Positions 31,881-44,109 of a stretch of DNA of 64,000 nucleotides are shown here, piece by piece (positions within the stretch are counted from its first letter, which is position 1; the number at the start of each line of letters is the position of its first letter). The position numbers were made by a program, and so were the translations under genes. Below the pieces are notes generated by a model. That model was not told the origin of the DNA and searched no databases. It worked only from the letters and a program-made list of their open reading frames with translations. The stretch comes from Portulaca oleracea (Eukaryota; Streptophyta; Magnoliopsida; Caryophyllales; Portulacaceae). The DNA lies in assembly GCA_029582165.1 (NCBI GenBank), contig CM055870.1, positions 1,655,298 through 1,719,297 of the forward strand, written 5' to 3'.

Positions 31881-32586
31881 TTTTATTGAATAGTCTTGTT
31901 GTAATGGTTACTGTTTCATTGAATGGTCCATTTGTGGACAGAATTAGCATCAAATGAAGCCTAATTACTGGTTTAATCAATGTAAATGTGTGTATTGTAA
32001 TGCACACTTTGTCCTTCAGTTCGGAATAATACAGCTTTGGTAGTAAAGTTCTTGCACAAAGAATCACGATTCACGTTACTAGTAAAGGAACAGGCATGTA
32101 CCCTTACAACTACAAGGCAAAATTGTGACTGTTCTGTATATAAGATTAGCAGGTGGATAACCAACAAACAGTATAAATTTACAACATCAAAATTGTATCA
32201 TTGTCATGTCATTTCTAAGGATCATCAGATGAACCTAAGAACAACGATAGTGTTAATAATGGCAATGACCTCTCCGGTTCAACTCCCATCTGTCTGGTTT
32301 GCGGCCACCACAGTGACTGTTCATCTCAGTTTGTCGATATCTTCCTTTTAATCCCCAGAGGCCCCATGCGGTGCAAATCTGTAACACATTAGTTTTGACA
32401 GCCATCTTAAGTAGCTTCAGATTCAGATATCTGCACTTGGGTTTCATGTCTTGTACACCTTTCTAACAACAGCCATTCTAGCTTCAGCAAACACCTGTCG
32501 ACAACCGCCCATCAATTAACCCAACATAAAAATCATAAACAAAAGAAACAAGGGCAAACGGGGAAAATAGGACCCACCTAAGCTGT
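31881..32586. other. Convergent 3' flanks of the RraA-like gene and NOP14
   Basis: This stretch must hold both 3' untranslated regions. No further gene is supported. Confidence 0.5.
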
Positions 32587-35500
32587 TTATCGTCTTCTCT
32601 TACTGCCCTTCCCAAGCTGCCCAGATTTATAAGCGTGCTCTTGTTCTTGAAGAAAGGCTTTTGCCTTTCCGTATACTTCAGCTCTCTCCTCTTCCTGCCG
32701 TTGCTTCTCTGCTTCTTTCACCCCGAGGAGGAAGTAGTTATCTTTCCTCAACTCACGCTGTGCGCCCTTAGCTTCTTTCTTGAGAAGCTTCTGTAACTTT
32801 CTCCTCTCGGCCCTCTCACGATCAGGATCATAATCTCTACCCTTCACGAAGCTGCGACATTAACAGGGGTGTGTTAGTTGGTTGATTCATGAACATAATG
32901 CATCAAAGTTTAGAAGGCTAAATGAGTAGTTAGTTACTTCTCTTCAAACTTAGGGTTGAGCATCTTTATAGGCACTGGCTTCTGCTTCCGCATTTGGAGA
33001 GGCTGCCGGAATTTGTGATGGTCTTCCACTTTTGTTCTTATGAGCTCGGATACATTGTTTAATTTCTCTCGCAATTGTTCAGGAATGATTTGCTGGTCAG
33101 CCACCTTGGCTAGCATTTGTGATATGGGCATAAATATTTCAGGGAATGCTTTCAGATCCTTGTAGACGTCGACAAAACCCCCAAGGGTTTCGACCACAGA
33201 CATTAGCACACTGGCCCTGCAAATTGGATCATAACACCATCAATATCATAACGTATTAACCATTTTTGCTTTTCTTATTTTGTGTTCTTGGCACAGGCGG
33301 TCGGAAAGTATCTAAGCAAATGAACACATAACACATTTCAAAACAGAAAGAACAAAAAGAACACCATTTCAGTGAAGAGTGGATTTATTGAGGCTATCGG
33401 GCCATGCAAAAAATGTAGCCAAGGAAGTTGCTCAATCTTTCTGACCAAGCAGAAATATTTCCACCCCTTATAACAATCAGTTATATTCAACAAGGAGCTG
33501 AACTACTAAGTTATCAGCAGGTGCACAAGTTGGTTGCACTAACGAGAAAATTTTGTTTATGATAAAGCACCCTAGATTAAGGATTCCACGTAAATGAACA
33601 AATACCCTAGATCCGGCCCATTGCGCAAGCTATGAGGACGTCAAAGGGCAACCCTATGCTTCACATGCAAAGCTGTTGTCACCACTAGCAGTCTATTTCA
33701 ATGAAGCACCAAATGGATAGGAAAAAGAATAAAATATCCAAAATGCTGTAAACAGAAGCAATGTTTTGAGATTAAACATATTTATCCTGTCGAAGCATAA
33801 GCATGAACTACTAAACTAACCTGAAACCATCAGTGTTGAATGAGGCGGCATCCTCAGGCAAGTTCATTATGTCAAGTAAGTGGAGAGGCTTGACCTCCTT
33901 TGTAGGTTCTTGTATATGCAACAATGGTGTGGGCGTCTTGAGCTCGATAAGATGGTCAAGCTTCCAAAGGAGGGAATAAGTCAATTTTTTGTTTGAATGA
34001 CCAGTAAAAAAGAACACACTCTGCCCTTTCTCTTTTTCCCAAAATAGAAAGCAAAGCCAACAAAAAGATAAAAGGCACTAATCCATATCTCATTACAGTC
34101 AAAGAGAAGCAATGAAACAGTAAAGATTATACCTGAGAGCCTTGGGAAGATCTTGGATCTTTTTCCAGTGCTGCGAGCAATAAAGCCTTAAGAAACATCA
34201 GGGCCTCGGGGCAAAACTTCTGAGACTGCTTGGTCACCTACACGAATTTAAGTCGAGCCAATTCAATAGCCAGTTAACTGAATTTTAAAGGAGACAGCGA
34301 ATATGCCCCACGGCAAGCACAAGAAAGTCCCACACCTTTCAGCATGTACCATAAAGACCACAACAATAACGCGGGGGTTCCGAACAATTGATTGCAAGGT
34401 AGAGTATATGCCCCGCAGCAAGCAAAAGAAAAATCCAAAGTTCATAAATCCGAGCAATATTCAGGCTTATATTATCAAAATTTTATTTAGTACAAACAAG
34501 CAAAGATATGGGAAAGATGACAAGGATAGGAATGACATACCGAAAGAACTATGGAGCACAAGAAAGATCCAATTGCAGCATCACGAACAGACAAAACAGG
34601 GCAACGCATTAGGTATTCACACATTAACAATATTGCAGGGGTCATGACAGCATGACGGAAGTCGGAGCATGGAAATATCAATGACCAGAGTCTCAAGAGA
34701 AACAATGTCTTGAGGGAAGGCCAACAACTTTTCTCTGCACACATTAAGAACGACAAAGCAGATCATCTACACAGTTCAATATAGTCCAGATAGTGACAGG
34801 AAATCTGCCAACCAACAAGAAGGATTTGTTGCTCAAACCTGGGTCTTTGACATCCTCACAGAATTTTGTTCGAGTTCTTGATAAGCGTTCGCGAGCACAA
34901 ATTGCTGAAAAGTAGGGTATTTCAGCACTCATCTCCATCAATGGCTTGACCAAAAGGTTCAATAACTGAAATTTCAATGGCTTTGCATTTGCTAATGTGG
35001 CAAAATACTGCAGAAGAAGACCATAGAATACCTGAAAAGAAATGGCATTACCAGATTGAGAAGTTTAGATGAGAAACCAAGAGGTCCAATGCTTATGGAA
35101 ACAAAACCTATAACAGTGTTTATTCTTAGCAAATAGTGCACATATTTCAAAACTTGTCAGGACACAACATGGCATACTCAATAACATAGAAACAGATGAC
35201 AAATATAAATAGCCAAATTTTAAAATTCAAAATCTAAAAAAGAAAAGATATATCCGTACTTGTGTTTTCTTCCGATTTTCCGCAGCAAGTGGAATAGCAG
35301 TGCATACACGAATTCTCCTGATTGCCTCAATAATATCCTCATTTGATCGGCCCTCAAATATCGCACGAAATTCATCCATGTTTGTGGGAGCATCAATTTT
35401 GAAAGGAAGGTCATGTTTTACATTCGAAGTTTGTTTGCCACCTTTTGCCTTCTCTGACTTAGACATTGCACTTTTCTTTCCTCCCATCTTCTCAGGAGTG

Positions 35501-38500
35501 ACAGCTATATCATTCTTATCTTCAGGCTTATGGTGAGTTTCATCATCTGATTCACTCTCCTCCCCAAAATCAGCACTGCCATCATCATCACTCTGTTCCC
35601 AATCTTTCAAAGTTTCCGTTGGTTCATCATCATCCCCATCCTCCTCTGACCCTCCATCATCATCTTCAGCATCTCCTGAATCGTCAGAAGATTCACCATC
35701 TTCATTCTCAGAATCTTCAGCATCCCCCCTTTCAAGAATTTCATCCACCCACCCTTTTTTATTCTGTGGCTTTTCATCAACGGTGAAAGAGTCACCAAGA
35801 TCATCACCAGAGATATGACTTGACACCTTGGCAGATCGATTGTCAGCATTATCAGAATCATTGTCGTCGTCACTGCCATCATCAGTAGCAAGCATCCGAT
35901 TCTGCCTTTCTTTCTGGAAGGGACAAACAAAACACAAATTAGAAAGGGGAGAAAAGGCCAACCTTCAAAGACACTAGTAGTAAGCCCCAAACCCTCTGCA
36001 TCTTAAGATATGTCGAACCCAGACAATAGCAACAAATACACACAGGATAAATAACACATTCCTGAAGATAGAAGAAAACATGAACGGAACAGCCAAAACA
36101 AGCCCAAACAAAGACTTTCTGATAAAGGTAATAGTAACATTTTAGGATAAACATAATGAGTAACAGACCTCAAACAACATAGACTTTCATATATTCAATA
36201 GCAAACAAATTGGGAAAAGAGATAACATATAAAACTACAGAGCAGCATACCTCCAACTCCTCTAGTCGTTCTTTCTCTTCCTCGGCAATCTCTTCCGGTG
36301 TCTTTGTCCTATCAGATGGACGAGCACGCATCTCAAACACCATTTCACTGACCAATTTGTCATAGGTATCCGGTTCCTCCTGCAAAAATTGCAAACAAAT
36401 TCACATGGTATTTCATGGGATACTATCTCAAAAAAAACCAAAAAGACACTAAGAAAGATCATTCACTAGAAAAGAAACAGAACAGAAACAAGGATCATAT
36501 CATGATACCTGCTTGGAACTTTCAGAGGTAGATGTTACTCCCTTCTTTTTAAGCTCTTGTGAATAATTTGGGTTTACAAGGGCTTTCAAGGCATTCAGCT
36601 TGTTTGGTTGAGTAAGTGATGAGAATGCCTGAGATTGAACCAGAGATTCGAACTCTTTGTCCAATTGGTCCACCAACTTTTCATTTTCATCCTTTTCCTT
36701 TGCTTTTTGGGCCTATCAAATCAACAATAACATGATACAACCAAGCACATGTATGTATATCCCAAAAAACCACAGACCAATGACAAACTTACTAAGCCAA
36801 AACTGAGCTCCAACAAAAATAAATTCTGGAAAATTAAATTTTCATAGATCGATAAAAACAGATTAACCATTTACAGGAAAGCTCACCAAAACCTAACAAA
36901 AATATTGGGTTTCAAACCTGAAATCAAAAGACCCAAATACTCATCAAGAAACAATAAGCGAAAGAAAAATCAATGTGACCCAAACCCAAATAACCAGAAT
37001 GGGTAGTGGTTCAATCAATGCACTCGTCACTAAAGTAACACTAGAAGATTTGCCCCCTATTACTTTGTTAGGTTTTTGGTCATCTTCCATCCCTCACCCA
37101 TTTCATCGAATATTTTCACAATGAATGGTTACACTGATCTCCTGTTCTCTTACATCAACACTTTTACAAATACACAGACAGCATTTCATCAGCTCCTAAA
37201 CATTTGTGACTGCCTCACTAACTTCCTATCCCATATAGGACATGGGCCACAACTTCAAAGACAACTCCAAAAACTCAACCCCTAAACAAAATCAGTTGAA
37301 CACAATACAGGCAATTTGACTCAAATACTCAACACCTTCTCATACTTTCCCACTCTTCCTCCATTCACTCAAACATAACCTTCTTCGCAACCCTTTCACC
37401 CTTTGGCAGAAGCAAGCAAACTAATTATGGACTAACCACTCTAAAACATATGCCTACAATAGGAGAAAGATTATTAAAAATAAAAAAAGACCAAATTATC
37501 ACGGAGTCACAATCTCTATTTGTCGCAATGAACAATAGATACCTTGAAAAACTTGCTTTTCATAATAACTTCTTCCATAACTTCCTTCTTGCTCTTGGGT
37601 CTCTGCACAAAAAGTGTAACATGAAGCAATTTAGAGAGTCTCATTATTCGTAACAATCCAACATGAGAACCACATAATTTAAAAGTCGTATTCACATATA
37701 GACAGTGTGGTTATTTTATACACACTGCAGTATGCAGTGAATTAGAATTGAAGTCGCTATAAATCCGAATGATAGTCATCAATCTTACATCCTTTTCTTC
37801 CTCATCAAATCCTGCATGATCTTGGCCGTGAGCTGTTTTTAGCTTTTTTAACATGGAAGACCTGCCTGCACCCCCAAAAAAATGTCAAATACGCCTCTAC
37901 CTTGAGACTTAACTGATCATTAATGAATAACAAAATTGAAGGTGTGACAAGAATAGCTTCATACTAGATGCATTGCAACTTGGGAAGAGAAACTGCAATT
38001 GTATATTTCAGAGGTAATGATAATGATCTGGTCCATTCACATGGCTAGGCAAACAGTGTTTACTCCAAAATTTGACAATATTGCAAGCAACACAAGTACA
38101 ACATGTTTCTGAGACAATCCAAGAATTTTCAGCAAAAACGACTCAACAGAAAACAATTGCACCACAAAAAGCATTACATATTCTACCTATTGGGAATTAA
38201 ACACTGTTACAAAACAAAACTTTGGACATGATTATGCAGACAACACTACTTATGAATAGTCTATAGTTTATATCATCTTCAACACAAGCATCACACTAAT
38301 ACTCACTTGCAGATCAACTACCAAGCAAGAAAGTATTCAGTTAGACCACAAATCAGAAAACCCGATTATTTTCTCTCTAGTTTCAACAGTCAAAAGACAG
38401 AATTGGTTCAAATAAAAGTTCTCCTAGCTCCATTCACAAGAACCCAAGAGGTCCATATTTTTCACATACATACCTATAAATAAAAATGACAGACTTCCCT

Positions 38501-39817
38501 CCATATGTTTTCAACAGTGCTTGTTATATTGTTAGGGTTGTCATATTCCTACCAGGTAGGTAGGGTGATGCTTTTTCAATCAAGAATTGAAAGAAAACGG
38601 CCTTTCTGCAATTGACTCAATAGTAGTTGGAACCCTTGTCAAACAAACTAACATGTTGCTATTATCCAGATTCTAGCAAGATTATTTGTCACAATAGCAT
38701 TTAGTTTCTTGATTTCCCGGCATGAATATCACTAAATAAGAGACAGACATAGAACACAGGTACATACTCCCATCATTTGCTTGATCAACATCATCATCAC
38801 TATCATGTTCAAATTCCTCATCAAAATCATCCCTTCCTCCGTAGCCCTCGAATTCTTCTTCCTCTTCTCCATCTGATAAGTTATATTTGCTTGTCTTCTT
38901 TATTTTCATCTGGGGAGAGAAAACAAATCCCAATGAGATTAGATAATGTCATCAACAGACATCATAGACCCACCAGTTAGACATCAACAGAGGTAAAATC
39001 ACTTCCAAATTACAGTCAGCAACCCCTCACGTTCAGTCCAAAGCATAGTTACCGGGAACGCTCCACATGCTTGCGACCCGCGTTCCGAGAACAAGCATTC
39101 CGAAGCCAAAACTAGACTAAATTTGTGTAAAATTTGGCGACCCGGATGCGTTCATGGTAACTATGGTCCAAAGCACCAAGCATCAAACGAGGACATCAAC
39201 TCTCTTTACAGAATGAAAGAGAACTTCAATTTTGCTGATGATAAACCGTTTAAGATTGATATATTCGATATTCTTACATTGAGGAATGTGACAAATAAAC
39301 CCACAAAAATTCAATACAATCACTGAATCACTGCCGTAAAAGCAGATTTTCCAATCAGCAACAAACCAAACTGAATCATATCAAACAATGCCAGATTAAA
39401 TAAGCAACAACCCAAAAGTTCATACTAGCAGAAACCAATTCACTTGCAATAAACCAAATCCCTAGATTAGTCTAATTTACCTGACGCTCACGCTGGGAAC
39501 GCAAAATAGCCTTATCAAACTCAGGAAGAGAATCATTCTGCTCCCCAATTCGCTTATCCACAAAGACGGAAGCTTTCCCACTCTGTTCATATTCCTTAAG
39601 CAGCGTCTTCTTCCTCTGTCATCGACAACATAAACCAAACCAAACTTCAGCTGAAATTTCAACCAGCAATTAGAGTCAGACATAGAAAATAGAGAGATTT
39701 TGAGTACCTTATCAATGGCGCGAATTCTGGCTTGACCAATTCGGATGTCTTCGCCTTTGCGCTTCTTGCCGAGGATGTCGAACTTGCGGCGGGACCAGAT
39801 GGTCTCGAAAGGGTTAT
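32587..39817 (-). CDS. NOP14: NOP14, small-subunit ribosome biogenesis factor (first exon not found)
   Basis: Fourteen exons join in frame on the minus strand: 39708-39817, 39481-39615, 38768-38909, 37789-37865, 37543-37602, 36509-36712, 36251-36379, 35260-35913, 34839-35031, 34541-34734, 34133-34237, 33821-33960, 32938-33216 and 32587-32851, about 895 residues. Landmarks are NPFETIWSRRKFDILGKK at the start, YNLSDGEEEEEFEGYG, KSKKEVMEEVIMKSKFFK, an acidic region in the 654-bp exon, and a basic C-terminus ending KGSKRRR. NOP14 is a nucleolar U3 processome protein needed for 18S rRNA maturation and 40S assembly. The first readable exon needs one base from an upstream exon (codon for D of DNPF) and has an in-frame stop just upstream, so the initiating exon, probably encoding some 30-45 lysine-rich residues, lies elsewhere. 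I did not find it up to 43600. All readable exons are intact. Confidence 0.88.
39044..39165. mobile_element. Short hAT-type MITE in a NOP14 intron
   Basis: The ends CATAGTTACCGGGAACG and CGTTCATGGTAACTATG are inverted repeats. GTCCAAAG flanks it exactly on both sides (39036-39043, 39166-39173). An 8-bp duplication is characteristic of hAT elements. It lies in the intron 38910-39480. Confidence 0.8.
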
Positions 39818-41190
39818 CTAAACCTATTGCACTGATTTTTCATGGTCTTTATTCTTTAATTTAACGTTTACAAAATCATTCTCTATTAATTATAGTAGTA
39901 CTGTAGAAGCCTAGTTGGACTCTTATTTTTGAGTAAAAAGGAATGAAAATATTCAAACAATTTTTCTTATAAAAGAGAAAATATTCAAAGGAATTAAGAA
40001 AATACACTTTTCATAAACATTTTTTTAATGTTATTTTTCAGTTAAAATATTCATAATTTAGTATATATAAGATCTTTACATATTTGATTAAGTAGTTAAT
40101 TATATAGAATCTAAAAGAGATGATATAGATATTTTTTTATCATATATAAAGAAAGTTTCTAATATTTAATGGATAAGATTTCTTCTTATTTATCGCCCCT
40201 AGGACGACGTTTAGCAAAACCGTTTAAAATAAGTGTCGTTTAATAATTTTGTGTCGATTAAAATTTTAAAATTTTAGATATTAAATTTTTAATATGTATA
40301 ATAATTGATCATATAAAATTATCATTAATAGTTGGTTATGAAAAATATTATTAAACCTCTTCTACATTTTTTCCATGAAATAACAAGTATTGAACGACTT
40401 TTAAATTTTGGATCAACTGAAGTCTGTCTTTCTAAATGTAAAATTTATGGGTATGAAAAATTGATGCATCATGCTCATCTATAGCTCGCTTGTACTGGTT
40501 TTAATTTTGGTTGAGTAACCAGAGTCATTATTTGACGACCTTCCTTTATTTTGCTCAATTCGCAATACAAAATAACTTTTTTTTCTAGCTCTTTATTCTC
40601 CATTGATTCCACATTATTTGTAGCCTTGAAAATAGTCTCATTGAACTTTAAAAATTTTGACCATAAATTCTTAATATATATAATGACCGCTTGTATAAAA
40701 TTATTACCATTATATTCATAACGAAAAATATTATCCTAAAAATATAATCTTACAATTTTTAATAAAATATTATACAAAAAATATAAAAAAAGAAATTGAA
40801 TATCATGACAGTTAATTAAGTGACAAATAATACATAATGGAAAGAGTTTAAACATAACATCGCGTAATATTTGAACACAACTACACTATTTAAAGAATTT
40901 AAAGATGGAGGATAAAGCGAAATACAGAGATGGAAGAGGAGGGAAATAAAGTAATAAGAAATCTTTTGGGAGGAGGCTATTTTATGAAGCAAAATGTGAG
41001 AAGGTAAGAAAGCACATGTAAACTAAGACAATTCATCAAAATAGGCAAGCAGCAGGGCAGCAGCAAAACAAAAAAAATTCACAACAAAAATTTCACAAGC
41101 TGCAAAACTGGGAACAAAAAAAAAAGGGCTGCAAAACAAACTCAGGATACCAAACAAGACACCTGTTATTCCCTTTTACTTTAGAGTACA
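39818..41190. other. AT-rich region upstream of the readable NOP14 exons
   Basis: No exon with NOP14-like coding potential is visible. A solo arm of the CGGTTTTGC element lies at 40178-40226 (TATCGCCCC, TTTAGCAAAACCG). Confidence 0.4.
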
Positions 41191-41198
41191 TGATTATT

Positions 41199-41504
41199 AA
41201 TACTAGTCTTAAACCCGTGCGATGCACGGAGTGTAATAAAATAACCGTTTTAAAGGGGAGAATTCATGAATAACTAATCGTCGATATAAAGTAAACAGTA
41301 CGAAATATTGATGAAATTGTTTAATGGAAAGATCATAATAAATTGTTCAAAACAAATATGTAATAGAGTCTGGTGAAATAAAAAAAAAATTCCTAAAATG
41401 CTAACTAACGTTGACCATGACGAATTTCATGATGCACTTAAACTCGCTATCTGCTCAATATTTAAAAATTCAAATATTTAGCTTTGGTATATTTATAGAT
41501 ATAG

Positions 41505-41546
<42 letters not shown>

Positions 41547-41790
41547 GGCAACACTAAAATAATTAATGTTATTTGCACCAAAATAAATTAATTCAGAGTA
41601 CAAAGCAGTCAAAGGATTAGTGGTACTTTTTGGTTTTTTTAATTTTAAAATAAAATCCGGATTGAAAATTAAAAAATAGAAAATAGAAAAAAAAAATCTG
41701 ATAATCTACGTTGTGATTGGCAAATTCCCCTACTGCCTTGACTCTATTTCGTGGAACCCATAATGATTTCTATTATAATATATAGATTAA
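41199..41790. repeat. Dispersed repeat with GC-rich hairpin, and (TTA)n
   Basis: ACTAGTCTTAAACCCGTGCG is followed by ATGCACGG, forming a short hairpin (CCGTGC with GCACGG). A (TTA)n run of about 40 bp lies at 41506-41545. The block ends near TATTATAATATATAGATT. Similar starts recur in plant repeats; a shorter relative is at 20653-20690. The class is unknown. Confidence 0.4.
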
Positions 41791-41869
41791 TTTAGTTATT
41801 GTTTATTCTTCCTCGTGTAATAATATATCACAGATTCGTTTATACTTTATTTGGTTCATGTCACACTGT

Positions 41870-43592
41870 ATATTCAAAAGTTTTTTCTAATAAAGCAATT
41901 TGGTCTTTAATTAAATTTAATACATTTTTGTGAACACTAGATGGTAAGGTCACTAGATATGCATATCTTGATTTTTAGTGTTCTAGGAAATTTTCTCTAA
42001 AACTTCTTATTGTTTGATCAAATATTCTTAAAAAGTTTCAAGCTTCTTGTATACTATATGTTTTAAGTTCAAGAAAGTTAAAATTTTGACTTGGCACATA
42101 ATCTCCATCTTTGTTTATTTTAGATTTAGATTGGAATCTGTTATTGAGCATACTTAAATTTTTCTTAAACCAGAATAATAAATTTCTAAAATCTTTTAGC
42201 TATATATAAAATTTTTGTATGAAAATAGATACATTTAATTTTACTCTGACATAAATAATTAATTAACTGTAATAATCCATCTTCAGTATACATACCAATT
42301 ATTATTTCTATTATGAATTTTTCCAAAATTCATGTCTAAAACTTTCCGATAACTTGTTTTATCATGTTCTTCGTTCATATTTTCTATGATCTTTTCACTC
42401 TGATACCAATTTCAAAGGGTCTAACAAGTGGTTTTTTAATGGAAAAAGTGGCAAAACCTTCATGATTTTTATAGTGTTTCACAAGATTTAATCAATTTAG
42501 GTATTCGGAGAAGAAATCATAATAAAACTCCAAAATCTTCAATCAAACATATGAAATTCAACACAATTAAACAAACTGAAGCAAGAGATATTATACCTTA
42601 GAGAGTTAAATCTATCGTACTTGTTCGAACACGTCTTATTCCCTTCTGTGCGATTTACCTACTTTTTCGGACTTCTTTACTCTCTTGAATATGCTCACTC
42701 TACTCGAGTTTGAATAAAAAGAACACATATTTTTTTGCTAGAAAGGTTATATCATCTTATTATATATGAAGACTTTCCTTTCCCTAAAGAGAGAAATTTA
42801 GAACATTTTTGGTATTTTACAAACTCACTAAGTGGGATAAGCAGACTCTGTCTTTCAATTCCCCTCTTACATGCTTCTATTTATAAAGAAGGTAATCCTT
42901 ACATCAGCGCTTACATCATATCGTAATTATTAAAGATAAGAATTCAGATGTCGGCAAAATCTTGTCCGTTCATCTTTGTCGGCAATATCTCGACCCTTCA
43001 CTTGTTCACATCAATATGTCCTGTTGATTTTTGTTTTCTTCTTTTTGATATAGTTCAAAAAACTTTTTCTTTATAGGTATGCCTCCTTCGAATTTATTAG
43101 GCAACAATTTTTCGTATTCAAAGTCAAATAGAGTATCATCTAATTTTTCAGCTGATCATCCATCATTGGTGACGATTATGGTATTTCCCTTTTGATAAAG
43201 AGTTATGTATCCATCTCTGCAGAGTCTGTCAATTTGACAACTTACTGTTAATGCTCCTATAGATCTTCTATAACTTATCCTAAATTTGTCAAATGGGGGA
43301 GTTTCAAAAAGCTTTTCTTTTGTTGTTGGGACTTAGATTGTTCGATGCAAAAATTTTGTTTAATAACTAGATGGATGATACCAATCTGTTCATCTTTTTC
43401 AGGGATTACAGAAAATATCCTAAGACAAACATAGCTCTTGGTCTTGCTTTGTTTCTGGATAGTTTCGACTATTTCTTCTGAAATTTTTTTAAGTTCAACG
43501 AGGCTTAAACTGGGATATAAGAGATTTAAATATCCATAATCAAAATAAGCAATTGACTTAATTAGAGACAATCTAATATAATCTCTCAACAA
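41870..43592 (-). mobile_element. Decayed endogenous pararetrovirus (caulimovirid-like) segment
   Basis: Read on the minus strand, three signals occur in the order expected at the genome junction of plant pararetroviruses. First, a decayed open frame (43592-43275, continuing in other frames to about 43050 with a stop and a shift), of uncertain viral identity. Second, a promoter-like block: two TGATGTAA motifs 12 bp apart (42899-42918), the spacing of the as-1 element, then TATAAATAG (42877-42885). Third, after about 470 bp, TGGTATCAGAG (42398-42408), complementary to the initiator tRNA-Met 3' end used as primer site. No LTR ending CA precedes this site, which argues against a retrotransposon. 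Downstream frames are short and broken. No polymerase domain is present. The copy looks non-functional. Confidence 0.5.
42877..42918 (-). promoter_or_regulatory. as-1-like pair and TATA box of the pararetroviral segment
   Basis: Two TGATGTAA motifs at 42899-42906 and 42911-42918 (minus strand) lie about 14 bp upstream of TATAAATAG. The arrangement parallels the as-1 and TATA layout of caulimovirus full-length-transcript promoters, with TGATG in place of TGACG. Confidence 0.5.
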
Positions 43593-43755
43593 TGATCACC
43601 ACCCAATTTTTCAATTCTTCAACAGCAATTTCAAAACCCTAAACATACAAAATTGAGAATAAACATAAACGCACAGGTATAGAGGGGACACCTACGAAAA
43701 ATGCCCTAGCTAGTCATGATCCATAATCAAAATAAGCAATTGACTTAATTAGAGA
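43532..43755. repeat. 37-bp direct repeat, 150 bp apart
   Basis: An identical 37-bp string starting ATCCATAATCAAAATAAGC occurs at 43532-43568 and 43719-43755. It lies at the boundary of the pararetroviral segment. Confidence 0.85.
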
Positions 43756-44109
43756 ACAAAATAATCATGAAATTAAGCGTAAATACTATTACCAGTGTGA
43801 TGAAATCTAGATCAATGTGCGCCTGACTGGAATTGCAGCATTAGCTTATACATGCCTCCCTCCAATTTGCATATCCAAAACGCAGCACCATGCATTATAA
43901 CATGATGCTAAAAACTGTCTATGGTCAATGAAGTCTTAACCGTACATTTATCATACATAATTCAACATGCTTTAGCACAAATACATTTTCATATCCAGCA
44001 CCAGTAGCAGCAGTAGCAGTGGCTTATATATATATATATATAGATGGATAACCCCATGCCCATGACAATTTCCTTGAGCCACGATCCAGTCCTTCGAATT
44101 TTATTGTAA

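Noticed and set aside
42398..42408. TGGTATCAGAG as a primer site of an LTR retrotransposon
   Set aside because: No LTR end (CA) lies just before it on the minus strand, and an as-1-like/TATA block with a leader precedes it, which fits a pararetrovirus better.
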